DNA of 64,000 nucleotides from Sialis fuliginosa (lineage: Eukaryota > Arthropoda > Insecta > Megaloptera > Sialidae), in contig OY540813.1 in NCBI GenBank assembly GCA_961205875.1, forward strand, positions 30,971,001-31,035,000, written 5' to 3'. Of this stretch, positions 35,784-47,882 are shown one piece after another. The first letter of the stretch is position 1. Each line of letters opens with the position of its first letter. Below the pieces are notes generated by a model, which was not told where the DNA came from, did no database searches, and saw only the letters and a list, made by a program, of their open reading frames with translations. Both the position numbers and the translations under genes were made by a program.

Positions 35784-36362
35784 TAGGGTAAAAGTGAAAC
35801 AAAATACAAATCTATTATGTTTTTTGACAGTTAACGATACAAATTCATACCTTAATATTTTCAACTAGATGCGCTTATGAATAACCATTTTACATTTTAA
35901 ATACTTACCGTCATTTGAACTGTACGATACAACACGGACTTTAAAAAAAAAGTGTGTTTCATTTTTAACCTCTAATTTGGGAAAAAGTGAAACAGGTTTG
36001 GGAAAAAATGAAACAGGCCTCTAATGGAAAATATTTCTCGAAAAATTAAAAGAAAAGCTACTTTGGCAACTTTTATTTATCTTCTTTGTGGCATATCAAT
36101 GTGAAATTGTAACTTTAATTAATATTTGAGCTATACAGAAAGTTATGCGCAAAGAATTAAAATTTAATTCACACGTTTTGACATTGACTAACAGGGAAAT
36201 CTGTAGGGGTGACACATCACTTATTAGGTGATTCATATTTTCAGGTCGCTTTAACGACGATGATGGTGTCAGTTTTTATAATTCTCTTATAAACAAATTA
36301 GTTTTTTAGTTGCAAGCTTGTTTCATTTTTACCCCATTTGTTTGGTGTTTCATATTTACCCC
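35784..36362. mobile_element. MITE with repeated GTGAAACA / TGTTTCA motif
   Basis: Left TAGGGTAAAAGTGAAAC and right GTTTCATATTTACCCC are inverted. The same word family recurs inside: TGTTTCATTTTTAACC (about 35955), GGGAAAAAGTGAAACAGG (about 35978), GGGAAAAAATGAAACAGG (about 36000) and TGTTTCATTTTTACCCC (about 36322). No coding capacity. Boundaries approximate. Confidence 0.6.
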
Positions 36363-37043
36363 GCTCGACTCTATAGAAAAACTTAAGGGAGCATTATTTA
36401 GTTTTTCTTTTTAAATTTTATATTTATTAGTATTAGTACCTACGTAGGTACCTATAAAGAAATAAACGCAATTGTTTCATACAAAGGCTGACATGGCTCT
36501 AGCATTCTAAGATTTCTTAGCAGAAAAGGGCCCACCGAAAATTTTAGCCTGGGGACCCGCGATAGGATGTAGGTGCCAAGATTTCATATTTTGAAAACAA
36601 ACTGAGACGAATATTTAAGCGTAAATATCTTAAGATTGGGTATTTTAGAGTTCTACACTTCATTAATTATAATTATTATTATCCATATATTAAAAAAAAA
36701 TACAAAAAATTGGTTTGTTAAGGACCACTGATATTGAGTAGGTATAACATACAAGCGGAGAGGGATGAATATGTGATGTCACGTACCATTTACAGGATAA
36801 TCGGCCCAACTGCACCTGGCATATCGCAAGGATCAATCAGGGAGATGGCGTCTGAATTATTCATTTATACTTGTTGTCGATGTAACTTTAAAAATGGAAC
36901 ATTTTTCATTGACTATTAATCGAAAAGTGAACATGTAAACATCTTTATATATGTACCTATGAATTGTTATTTATTTATAAATAGATCGGATATCTAAAAT
37001 TTAAATCAGCCAAAAAAAATCAATCCAGAATACGTTGTTTGTA
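36363..37043. other. No gene seen
   Basis: A 61-codon frame at 36734-36919 (+) sits in a less AT-rich patch (ATCGGCCCAACTGCACCTGG, 36800-36819) but has no recognisable motif. GTACCTACGTAGGTACCTAT near 36436 is a short palindromic word. Confidence 0.4.
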
Positions 37044-37737
37044 TCCATACTAATATTATAAATGCGAAAGTGTGTCTGTCTGTATCTCTGTATGTTTGTT
37101 ACCTTTTCACGGCTAAACCGCTGAACCGATCTTGATGAAATTTGGCAGTGAGGTAGCTTGCATCCCGAGGACGGACATAGGCTACTTTATATCTCGAAAA
37201 TTGAACCCCTAATGAAATGCAACGGGGTGGAAAATTTTAAATATTTTTTAGTAATTAATATTTTACCCCCCATTACATATAAAGGGTTGTAAGTGGTTTT
37301 ATTCGATCCGGCGGGAAAAATACTACGGGGGCGTGGGGATCGGGGGGAAAACAACCCTCTATCTTGCATAGGAGCCCAGATATTTACGATTTTGTATAAT
37401 GAAAGAAACTAAAAATAAGACAAATTTAATATTTCACCCCCTGTCACATATGAAGGGTTGTAATTAGTTACATTCGATCTGGCGGAAAAAATACTACGGA
37501 AGAGGGGTTATTAGATAGCTTGCATCCCGAAGAAGGGCATAGGCTACTTCGTATCCCGAAAATGTAACCTTTACGAGCTTGCAAAAGGGTTGAAAAATTT
37601 ATATGGGGAATTTTTTTTAGTAATAAATATTTTCACATATGAAGGGTTGTAATTAGTTTTATTCGATCCGGCGGAAAAAATATCATGGGGATGGGGGTTT
37701 CGAAATCCACGCGAGCGAAGCCGCGGGTAGCAGCTAG
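37044..37737 (+). mobile_element. Helitron-like non-autonomous element, copy J1
   Basis: Starts TCCATACTAATATTATAAAT after an A and ends GCGGGTAGCAGCTAG before a T: the A^T insertion, TC start and CTAG end of Helitrons. GCGAGCGAAGCCGCG near the 3' end can form the usual sub-terminal hairpin. A GTGTGTCTGTCTGT run follows the 5' end. An internal unit (GAAGGGTTGTAATTAGTT then GGCGGAAAAAATAC) is repeated three times (about 37275, 37450 and 37640). No Rep/helicase. Lepidopteran Lep1-type Helitron derivatives look very similar. Confidence 0.75.
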
Positions 37738-39459
37738 TTTGGTCATATTGAGTAAAATAAGTAAAAATATGTATTTTGTTTATTTTATTATAATTTATTG
37801 AAATCTACAATTTCATATTTCTATTAATATCACATATATTTTTAATTGGTTTTTCCCATTATGTTTTATATCATTAAAAAAATTCAATTAACTTCTTCTA
37901 TTACCAAATAAGATAAGATGTTATTAGTTTTATTTTTACCGAGTCATCGTTTATTAGAGATGATGTATCAATAACATCCCTATTGATGAAAAGAGATACC
38001 TTTCAACAAATTATTTTGTATCCAGGTTTTTCGATCGATAGTCGATAAAATATTGGTTTTTCGTAATAAATATCCATTTGATTTTAATAAATGATAAAAC
38101 CACACGGAGCATCAGAGCATTATAATATGATTCTAATAACCATGGTTCCATTGATTTAAGTCAGTTATTATTCAAATCACTTTTTACTTTAGTTTAACTA
38201 ATTAAAAGATTGACGTAATTTTTATTAAAAAATGACGGATAAGTTCGAATAGAGCTTGCGCCCTAAAAGTTCGATACCGTTCTATAAAACATAATTATTG
38301 ATAATAGTTAGTAATCTAGACAATGGACGTATTTGTATGTAGGCGTCCATACGTAAACGCTGTATGAAAGAAACAGAAAAATTAAATTTATTTATAATAA
38401 TTCTACATGATGATTTTCAGGTTTTTCCTTTACGTATGCTTGCAACGTGCATTATCAAAATACGCTCTGAAAGGCCGTATCTTTTTATTGCATTGAATTA
38501 GAAACGTTGTTTGTCTGTAAGTTGCACTCTATTACTGTTCAGTATGATATTTTTAACGCGTCTTTACAAACAGCTGTAATGGCTGTCATATATTTCTAGT
38601 TTTTCATTACTTTGAATAAACCTGGTTTTGAAACTATACACGTGAATGTATGTGTTTTATAATTACTAACTTATATATGGTACCAACGTTATTTTCATGA
38701 AAATAGTTTGACATTACTTGATCAATTAGCAATAGGTAATAAAAATGCATTTTGCATTTTCAAAATGGAAAATGGATAATAGAAAATGGAAATAGGTATT
38801 TTGCATTTTAAATGGATCCATTTCAAATAAGTCACATCCCTGATGGTAGATATGATACTGATAAAAATTCAAACTTTAACTAGAACAAAAAAAAGTACAA
38901 ATAGTACAAATTTTTGAATTTCACAATAAAAATTTGCCTTTTTATTTTATTTAAAAAATGTTAAACAAATTTAGAAAAAATTATATTGAAATAAAATTTT
39001 GAATTAATCAAAAAAAAGTTTATATAAATCTCAAATCATCACAACCCCGAAAATAACCAATTAACACAATAACTTGCACCAATTGTACAAATAACGTTCA
39101 TCAAATACAAAATGGGATAGGCAAACAGAATTACTATTCTCGAACTCCTCAATATACACAATTGGTTCACCATAATCATTGAAGAAAATCAACAACTACG
39201 ATACAAAAGTTAACAAGATTAAACATTCTAATCCTAGTTCTGTTCCTATTGGCATTCAAATTTGAACATCACACAAATGTTTCCGATCCACAGTGACAGT
39301 AGCGCCATGTAATAACAATGAGTCGCGGTGACATATAGAAACAACTGTCTGTCATTTCATTCCGTGATCGTTTTATCTTTGATGTGTCAACCCCGGGCAC
39401 ACAAATAATTGATACTGACAATTTACATATGAGATACAGTGGTGCGTAAACTACAATTT
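37738..39459. other. No gene seen
   Basis: AT-rich interval. 38735-38820 is low-complexity (TTGCATTTTCAAAATGGAAAATGG-like words, imperfectly palindromic). No reading frame, RNA gene or paired repeat end was found. Confidence 0.45.
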
Positions 39460-39760
39460 AAAAAAACTGTCACGGGGACTTTCTTATACGTAATACTGAA
39501 AATAAATAGTGTACGAGTATCTATTGAATAAAACATATACATATTTCTGGCTAACTTTCAAAAAACTCAAAAATTAGCAAGAGTACATCCGTTTGTTTTC
39601 GGTTGTAAGATCGTTTTAAAAAATAGAAATTAATCCTAAATATAAAATTCCACCCTTCCAAGATTTGTCGGTTTTTGAGTTACAACGTCTACAGAACGAC
39701 AGATAGACACACATACATCAATGCGAAAATAGTCCAATCAAAATAAACATATTAAATATT
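39460..39760 (+). repeat. Family E, most complete copy
   Basis: GGGGACTTTCTTATACGTAA (39475-39494) followed by AAGATCGTTTTAAAAAATAG, TCCAAGATTTGTCGG and ACGACAGATAGACACACATA. The pieces at 17771-18640 and 32890-33070 correspond to parts of it. The tail style suggests a LINE or SINE 3' end. No coding sequence. Confidence 0.5.
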
Positions 39761-39791
39761 TAAAAGAACAAATAAACCCTAAATACATACA

Positions 39792-40050
39792 TAATAGGCA
39801 TGATACCTAATTTTTAAAAACTATTTTATGATGATCTTACGTGTCTCTTATTTCCAAAAAAATGCATATTTCTGCAGAAAATAAAGGTTTAATCACAAAA
39901 ATTGACTCTTTTAAAACTAATTTTGAATTTGACGCCAAAACGCTCGTAGGTGCCATGGTGCATTTTTGACTTCACGCCTATGTAAACACTCCTTGTCAAC
40001 TATAATAAATCCTTGTTCCATCGCTAATGTTCCTCGGTTTTACTTTTGGT
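39792..40050 (-). repeat. Family W, copy 2
   Basis: Complement of 22961-23218, roughly 90% similar by eye: AATAGGCATGATACCTAATT, TTCTGCAGAAAATAAAGG, GACGCCAAAACGCTCG, CACTCCTTGTCAACTATAAT and CCATCGCTAATGTTC appear in matching order. The two copies are 16.6 kb apart and inverted. Confidence 0.65.
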
Positions 40051-40367
40051 AACACAAAACTGAGCAAATTGATAATTTAAAACCACAAAATAATTTATAA
40101 ACAGCGCAGATATTAATGAAACAAAAATTACGTTTCCGTAGCCGTGCCGTCATCCACTCTGGTGTTTTATCAAACATGGCGGATTGCCAAAAAAAATCAT
40201 ATTAATCTCGCTTTTAATATAAAAATGAATACATTTTTTAGAATCTTTTTAACTTATTTCATTATTTAAAATCATAATTTCAGCGATACTTTGTTATCAT
40301 GCCTATTCAAATATTAACATAATGGTGTGTAACATTTTGTGCGATTTCAAAGTATCATCGGGGTATT
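40051..40367. other. No gene seen
   Basis: Contains GTGCCGTCATCCACTCTGGT and CAAACATGGCGGATTGCC (about 40143-40190), less AT-rich than average, but no extended reading frame. Confidence 0.4.
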
Positions 40368-42014
40368 TATATATGAGCATTTCCAGTAGTTTTTTAAAAA
40401 ACAGGGCGCACGTATGTCACCGATTTTGCTCTCATTTTTTTTTCTCAAAGTGCATATCAAAAAAACACGTTTCCCAAAATCTTTTCTACCCGCCCCCTTT
40501 TTTGGCCGAATTACGATTTTTGAAAACTTTTGAAATCGAGCGAAATTAGACTTTTTTCGATAGTACATTATTTTTCAAAATGTCCCTTATTATGCATGTT
40601 ATAGGGCTCATTTTCTTCGTTTTTTGTTGATCTTTCGTTTGAAATCGGTTTCAGAGCCGAATAATCAATTTTGGCCGAATGCGGTACTAAAACATTAAGT
40701 TTGATTTTTTGTAAGAACAGTTGATTTTGAAACCGCCGCCAAATATTTTGGTTTCAACCAAAATACTTTCGGTATAGGTCATTTTATTCTATTTTTTATG
40801 TACTTTCCAAATATTTATACGTTTTTTAATTTGGTCAAAAACTTTTAAAGTTACACTTGTTTTTAGATGTCTTATTTTCCAAAAAACGCTATATTCACAC
40901 CATTAAAACTTTTTTCTCTATACTCCAAATTGTACCAAATTTTGGCAAAAGTTTTCTTTCTTTATCTTTAAAACAACCCTCAAAAAACATTTTTTCAAAT
41001 TGAGCTCCTAAGTGAAATATATTTTTTTTAAAACACCTAATTACTCGTGTATTAAAGTTAAGAATTTACAGGAATTTTCAGTGTTTCTGAAATATCGGGA
41101 TTCCTGATAATCGAATAAAAAATATACCACTTAATTCGTTATGAAATTCCCTATAAATCTGCATAAGTTTAATTTTTTTAGATTAATTAAAAAACCTATA
41201 AAAAAATAGTAGGTTTTGTAATTAATCTAAAAAAATTAAACTTATGTAGATTTATAGGGAATTTCATAACGAATTAAGTGGTATATTTTTTATTCGATTA
41301 TCAAGAGCCCCGATATTTCAGAAACACTGAAAATTCCTGTAAATTCTTAACTTTAATACACGAGTAATTAGGTGTTTTAAAAAAAATATATTTCACTTAG
41401 GAGCTCAATATGAAAAAATGTTTTTTGAGGGTTGTTTTAAAGATAAAGAAAGAAAACTTTTGCCAAAATTTGGTACAATTTGGAGTATAGAGAAAAAAGT
41501 TTTAATGGTGTGAATATAGCGTTTTTTGGAAAATAAGACATCTAAAAACAAGTGTAACTTTAAAAGTTTTTGACCAAATTAAAAAACGTATAAATATTTG
41601 GAAAGTACATAAAAAATAGAATAAAATGACCTATACCGAAAGTATTTTGGTTGAAACCAAAATATTTGGCGGCGGTTTCAAAATCAACTGTTCTTACAAA
41701 AAATCAAACTTAATGTTTTCGTTAAGAATATTCGGCTCTGAAACCGATTTCAAATGAAAGATCAACAAAAAACGAAGAAAATGAGCCCTATAACATGCAT
41801 AATAAGGGACATTTTGAAAAATAATGTACTATCGAAAAAAGTCTAATTTCGCTCGATTTCAAAAGTTTAAAAAATCGTAATTCGGCCAAAAAAGGGGGCG
41901 GGGAAAAAAGATTTTGGGAAACGTGTTCTTTTGATATGTACTTTAAGAAAAAAAATTGGGAGCAAAATCGGTGACATACGTGTTTTTTAAAAAACTACTG
42001 GAAATGCTTATATA
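40368..42014. mobile_element. 1.65-kb near-perfect palindrome
   Basis: Left end GAGCATTTCCAGTAGTTTTT and right end AAAAACTACTGGAAATGCTT are inverted. Arms of about 820 bp pair to a loop of only about ten bases (near 41200-41212, between CCTATA and TAGTAGG). Differences are few: GGGCGC present only near 40404-40409 in the left arm, and a divergent ~25-bp patch near 40665-40690. Flanks are TATATA-type. No coding capacity. Its class is unknown; foldback or snapback transposon is the best description. Confidence 0.8.
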
Positions 42015-42122
42015 TTATTTATATTATATTTCAAAATTATTTAAAAAAGAATAAAAAGAACATGGAAGTCATGTATGTTTCTCCATACGGATATTTTGTT
42101 GTTTTATTAGCCTTTGTTTTTA

Positions 42123-42295
42123 AGTATAAAAGTATAAATACTAGCGGACCCACACGGGAGTAAATAATTCACGTACGGAGGGCTGTAATTAGTTTCATTA
42201 GATCCGGCGCAAAAAATACTACGGGGTGGGGATTTTAGGGAAGAAAAAAATCCCCTATCTCGTATAGGAACTGAAGTATTTACGATTAATCCAAC
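42123..42295 (+). mobile_element. Helitron-like fragment J4
   Basis: GGGCTGTAATTAGTTTCATT, GATCCGGCGCAAAAAATACT and CCCTATCTCGTATAGGAAC match the body of the Helitron-like copies at 37044 and 59767. TACTAGCGGACCCACACG precedes it. Both true termini are missing. Confidence 0.6.
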
Positions 42296-42539
42296 TTGAT
42301 TTACTATTATCGTCACTGCTTATTCCGTATGATATCTAACGTTCTAAAATCTAAACTTATCTGACAGTTCTCTTAAAGTTTAGAAAATAAACACCGACGG
42401 TATTAAAGTGGTGATATTATGAAAATTATTTTATACGGTCATAGTCTCCAACGGTGTTACAATAAGTTGAAGTATCACTGCTTTAACAGAATTAAAATTG
42501 AAAGTGCTTACAAGCTTGCAAATTTGTTAGCTCTTTTAT

Positions 42540-42800
42540 AATACCGAACATAATACTATAAAATCAAAAATTGTTAATAATAAAAATAAAATTAATAACG
42601 GGAATTGTTTTTTGTCTTTTAACCTTTTTATCCATAGATTTATAAATATTTTTTTATATTCGGAGCCAAGAATGAAATAATTACACTCCTGTTTAAATAA
42701 AAATAAGTTTAGTCCCAACGCATGCTCTATCTCTTTCTTTTATGGCGACTCTGTTTTCGAATAAGATGCGTGGTTAATGCTCTATATCTATTGTCTCCAA
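42540..42800. repeat. Family K fragment
   Basis: CGGAGCCAAGAATGAAATAA, TTACACTCCTGTTTAAA, ATCTCTTTCTTTTATGGCGA and GATGCGTGGT occur in the same order as in 27450-27612. The left part of the element is absent. Confidence 0.6.
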
Positions 42801-43738
42801 CACTTTTTGAATACATCTTTGAGGACGCTGCAAAATGCTTTATTACACCGTATTGCGAAAAAACGCCTCGATTCTTTTATTTTGCAACAGATTTTTTGGT
42901 TATAAACACAATGCTGTTTTGTTTGGCCTTCCATCTTCGATGATTTAACCAGGACTCTTTTTTGAAGGTTGTTTTATTACTTATGTTTTTAATTTTTTTG
43001 TTTTGTTAGTTTCGTTTTTTTTTCGTTCGCTTTTTACGTTTCACATAATACTGTTTTACAATGAATATAAAATACAAATAACTTTTTGATATTATTTTGA
43101 ACAATAAACCACTCCTCTAAAATTAATACACGTACCCCGTCACTGTTCAGCAATCTAGCTAAAAAATGCGTATGTGTATAATTGCATTATTTTCACTCGG
43201 CAATGAATTTTAATATTCGTAATGGACTGATAAAAAAGTGCCATCACCATCATCAAAAATGTACCATATGTGTGCAGAAAGTGATGAATTATTCTGATGT
43301 GGTTTATTTACGATATATTTATCGATTTATCTTATATTGATGAGAATGTTTGACGTGGTAAAATATTTCTTTGAACGCGCAAAGGAATTCTTTTTATTGT
43401 CGATGAAGTTTCGATTATTCTGACAGCCATTTTTCTAAAGCAGTATTATTTCTGTACGTATCATAAAAAAATATAGTAAGTACAGAATTGACTAAAGATC
43501 AAATTTTGCAATCTGCAGCCTGCTAGATTGTATTTTTTTTAATAAATAAAAAATGCTGCAAAATTTATTTTAGGAAGATTATAATTATTGTTATATGTAT
43601 GATTTTGTTTTGTATTCTACTTTTTTATACACACATCATGAAATATATCAAGTATAGTGCCTAATCATAAAAAATTCGAACTCAAGATTTTAACGGAATC
43701 ACCCACGATAATTATCTTATGCCCGGTATTATTAAGAA
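42801..43738. other. No gene seen
   Basis: A 73-codon frame begins in the family K fragment (42722) and has no motif. The rest is AT-rich with no structure that I can define. Confidence 0.4.
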
Positions 43739-44225
43739 CTAGCTGCTACCCGCGGCTTCGCTCGCGTGGATTTCGAAACCCCCATCTCCATGATATTTTT
43801 TCCGCCGGATCGAATGAAAGTAATTAGAACCATTCATATGTAAAAGAGTGTGAAATATAAATTTTTTCTATATTTTGGTTTTCATTCATTATGCAAAATC
43901 GTAAATATATCGACTGCTATGCGAGATAGGGGGTTGTTTTTCCTTCTAAAACCCCACCCTATGGTATTTTCCCGTTGGATCGAATAAAACTAATTACAAT
44001 CTTTATTACTAAAAAAAAAATTATCCATACAAATTTTTCAACCCTTTTGCAATTCCTTAGGGGTTGAATTTTCGAGATAAGAAGTAGCCTATGTCCGCCC
44101 TCGGGATGCAAGCTATCTCACTGCCAAATTTCATTAAGATCGGTTCAGCGGTTTAGCCGTGAAAAGGTAACAAACAGACAGAGAGACAGACAGACACACT
44201 TTCGCATTTATAATATTAGTATGGA
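43739..44225 (-). mobile_element. Helitron-like element, copy J2
   Basis: Complement orientation: CTAGCTGCTACCCGCGGCTT at the left is the 3' end, next to an A/T target. The right end TAATATTAGTATGGA is the TC-start terminus. GACAGACAGACAC lies near 44186-44198. Shorter than J1, with one copy of the internal GATCCGGC-type unit missing. Confidence 0.75.
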
Positions 44226-44242
44226 GTATGGATTTGCTTAAA

Positions 44243-44518
44243 TGCAAAATCAAATTAGCTTCCAACTAACGCTATCTGCCAGATGTCAAATTGTTATGAA
44301 ATTGTTCGATATTTTAAAGTGTTAATAAATGTATAATAATTTAAATGCTATGCATTTAATGAGGTACACTTGGCAGCACTTTAGTCGCTGATTGTACTTA
44401 TTGCGCATGCGTCAACGTTATCATATGTACGATTTTATTCGCTACATCTGTGAGTGTATTGTCATTTTTATTCAGTACCTAGCAGATAGCGTTAGCTGGA
44501 ATCTAATTTGCTTTTGCA
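44243..44518. mobile_element. 276-bp MITE with ~40-bp TIRs
   Basis: Left TGCAAAATCAAATTAGCTTC followed by CAACTAACGCTATCTGCCAG. The right end has AGATAGCGTTAGCTGGAATC then TAATTTGCTTTTGCA. The arms pair over about 40 bp with few mismatches. No clear target duplication. The interior holds GCGCATGCGTCAACG. Confidence 0.75.
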
Positions 44519-44576
44519 GTCAAGCTAATTCTTTATAATACGTATTTTTGTCGATCTGTGAACGTTCTATTTATAG

Positions 44577-44820
44577 CAGTGGCGTGTTGTGACGAATGTA
44601 GGCAAAACAAAACTTTGGAACATTTAAATAATTTTGTTTTTAACAAAAAAAAATGCTAAAAAGTGTTAGGTTAGGTTACCATAATAATTAGAGCCTTTTT
44701 TTGTCCCACATTAAAAACATTGTACAATAACACCATAAAAGAGATTTGTTCCTCTACCTCCTTTACCTCAGGAACCTAGGCAATGCTTTTAAATTGCCTA
44801 CTGTGTACAACGCGCCACTG
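44577..44820. mobile_element. hAT-type MITE, family L
   Basis: Left CAGTGGCGTGTTGTGACGAA and right TGTACAACGCGCCACTG are inverted. The interior GTGTTAGGTTAGGTTACCAT is shared with 1708-1730. The flanking octamers ATTTATAG and TTTAACTC do not match, so the target site has decayed or the boundary is slightly off. Confidence 0.65.
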
Positions 44821-46023
44821 TTTAACTCTACAGTCAAAACGTTGAGTCTTATAAACAAATATTTTTTTAAAAGACTTGCGAAACCTGGAAAATCGGTAAT
44901 TTTTGAATTTTTTTGATATATCTATTCATAATATTATGATATATATAATATATATATTATAATGATAATACACAATATGTTTTAATAGCAAGTTGTAGAG
45001 ATCATTATTATCTTAAATTTGACCATTTTTTCAGTACAATGAAATATTAACGAACCGCTTAGAAGATATTTGTTTATATATAATAGTAGGATAAAAATGT
45101 CTCGTGTTGGCCACAGCTGTTTATTTTGACAAATAATAGTAATAGATACTATTATTCGAAAGAAGGTCAAAATAACCTTATAATAAACATTTTCAAAAAA
45201 TAAATTTCCCTTCTCACAACGGGAAATAAAAAAGCACTTATCCTTTTACAATTGATATCTTCATAAAAATATTATTTACAATCTGATACGTAGATACATC
45301 GAAAGATTACTTCAAAAACATTGAAATATTGATAAACACAGAACAGAAGATACATTCGATTGAAGGGCGTTCCTCAATTCTTACTTGAAGAATAAATAAA
45401 TAAACACTTCGAAATTCGAGAATACCTAAGTTATTCCATTCACACTGTAAACAAAATACATTATTATATTTCATTGAAATCGCATACGACAGATTCATAT
45501 GTATTTTCCATATCCTCAGATCAAAACAATAAAGCAAAAATCAAAAACTCGACAAACTGTTGCTTTCAGCGAGATATTTTTCTCCAGTAAACAACCACTC
45601 TGCCTCTCTTTCACACACAAACAGACGTGCATCGCTCTATCATGTTATTCATAGCACAGTGTGCTCCGTTTATTAAATGGCACATCGTACAGCGAAGCCA
45701 GAATCGCTTAGATTACATTCCCTTTACGTTTCCCGATATACACACGTAATGCTAAACTAATCTTGCGAGACGGGACAAAGAACGTCGCTTCCATTTCATC
45801 TGAAGCAAAGGTTGTATCTCAGATACAGAGCTGGATTCGCCCGTGAACAAAAGGAACAAATAAGTACAGGTAGAGTATAAGTAAGAGAAAATATTATACA
45901 ATCGGTTAACCCATTTATACCCATTGCACTCATTACTCATTTGATACTTATGCACACGCGTTATAAGACTTATTAGCTATACTTCTTTGGCATGATTGAA
46001 AAACAACTGTGACATCATATATT
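44821..46023. other. No supportable gene
   Basis: 44918-44962 is an AT palindrome (TATATAATATATATATTATA). 45600-45960 is less AT-rich and holds a 67-codon minus-strand frame (45752-45955) ending KWKRRSLSRLARLV. No homology is recognised, so it is not called as a gene. Confidence 0.4.
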
Positions 46024-46279
46024 TAATACTCCTATATTGCTAGCTGGATAGGAAGATCAGACGGCGACGACGATCTGTTTATCTCACATCAGCAGTAAGG
46101 ACTTAGTACCTTATGCGCATGTCTAAGATTTAAACGTGTCGTTATAGGTATTTATTATTGTCGCTTTCCCCACAAACATCGAGTTGGGTTTCTTGACTGA
46201 GACAGAAACATTTGTCATTTGCTGTCTCCATTGCGGCATGATACTTCCACTTACGGTCGCTAGCAATATAGGAGTATTA
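46024..46279. mobile_element. 256-bp MITE with 20-bp perfect TIRs
   Basis: AATACTCCTATATTGCTAGC (46025-46044) and its exact complement GCTAGCAATATAGGAGTATT (46259-46278) bound the element. The interior includes GACGGCGACGACGATCTG. No coding capacity. It ends four bases before the next MITE. Confidence 0.75.
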
Positions 46280-46283
46280 CATA

Positions 46284-46868
46284 TATGGGCAAATCCACAG
46301 AACGTGGCCGCATTAGCGGAAAATTAAAATACTCAAATGCTTCTTCGAAATGGAGCATTGAACGCACACTCTTCTGTGGCGTCTCAAAATCTTCGTAACA
46401 AAGAGAAGAATAATTGGTCTCAATTTCAGGAGTGCACTTCGGATGTTCCAAAAGTTACAGCAAATAAATAATTTTAAAAACGCTGAAATTGCCGTTCGCT
46501 GGATAAAACAATCGCGCATATGAAATGTAAGAGGCGTGCGCCTTTGAAACTCCGGGAAAAGGTTCATTGTACCAAAAAACATGTCCAGTAAAAATTTCAG
46601 ATTCATTGGTTTGAATCTGAGAAAATTGCGGTGGTATGAATTTTTCTTTTTTTTAAAGTTCCATTCTGAAAACGTGAAAATAACCGATTTTTCAATGCAA
46701 ATTGTGCTGCAGTTTTTATATGAATCAAGCAATCGACTTGTAATTCCATGTTTACATCCACAATAAAGTATACTTTGAGTTCGTGTACTTATGGGTGGGT
46801 AATATACATTCCCACACGCGCACTATTGCCGTTCCCCAAAGCGGCCACGTTCTGTGGATTTGCCCATA
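46284..46868. mobile_element. 585-bp MITE, family P
   Basis: Left TATGGGCAAATCCACAGAAC and right GTTCTGTGGATTTGCCCATA are exact inverted repeats extending into GTGGCCGC / GCGGCCAC. The 139-codon minus-strand frame inside (46313-46732) has no motif and spans a poly-A-rich stretch; I regard it as chance. The GGGCAAATCC start resembles the enclosing element at 47883. Confidence 0.75.
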
Positions 46869-47882
46869 TGTGTGACATCTAGCGAGCAAATGCAAAATTA
46901 ATAAGTTAAAAAAAACTGTTTTACCGACTAATATAACATAAATCTGTGTTATCTACACGAGTAAATATATGTATAAGATATAAATATACACACCTAACCT
47001 AACTTCATCCTGTTATCTTTGTTGCAAGGTGCATTTCATTGCATTATTAAAATTTCAACCTGAACGCTCTTAAAAATTTATAACTTCAAAACGCGCCTAA
47101 ACAAGTATAACTTCAAAAATTTAAAATAATCTACATTTATTTAATTTGATTTCATAAAATAAATGCTTGTGGAAACAAATAGGAAAAAAGAATCGACTCT
47201 ATAGAGTTTATACATGTATAGAATTTGTAACTTTCATTTTTACTATCAATCTAATAAATTGAAAGAATTTTTTTATATAAAAAATAAACAAAATTCAAAT
47301 CATCCCATCTTCGTTTAAAATATTTTTCCATATAATTATTTTTTTCTACAACCGTTTGAAAAAGAAGGCTTTTGTCATTGATACTTCAGTATGTAAAATT
47401 TTTTTCCAAAACTTCGTCAATGTCTCGCTCGGTGGAAAAATAGAAGGTTGGTTGCATTTCAAAGCTTGAAATTAAGAGTTTGAAAATGTTTTTCGATTTT
47501 TTTTGTTCTAAGTTTTATTTATCACTCTTAACTCTATTAATTAAATCGTTGACACTGGTGCAATAGCTATTGTTACATTTTTTTTTTAATATTCGATAAA
47601 AATTTTGTTGGGAACTGAATTTATGTTTTGATTGGTATTTCAATTCAAATGAAACTTAATTAAATATTTTTAAAATATTTCATCTAAATACAAAAATACA
47701 GCTCTGTTCACAAGCTTAGAAGGTTTGTTCTATTAAGGATATAAGAAATAAAGACATGTGAAAAACCTAATATAAAGAAAATACAGAAAAAGAAATATAC
47801 ATTGAATACAGAGAGTAAATAATACCATACAACTTGCATGAAATAAAGGTAACTATACGATCTTATCAAGATATATGTTACG
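46869..47882. other. No gene seen
   Basis: AT-rich interval with no repeat pair or convincing frame. Confidence 0.45.

Noticed and set aside
44918-44962. AT palindrome as a possible replication or matrix-attachment element
   Set aside because: Simple AT dinucleotide palindromes are frequent at this base composition and nothing else supports a function.
45752-45955. 67-codon minus-strand frame in less AT-rich DNA, pyrimidine-rich upstream
   Set aside because: It looked like a possible exon, but there is no partner exon, motif or convincing splice pair.
46313-46732. 139-codon minus-strand frame
   Set aside because: It lies entirely within a MITE with exact TIRs, has no family motif, and a frame this long is only mildly unusual in 64 kb of this composition.
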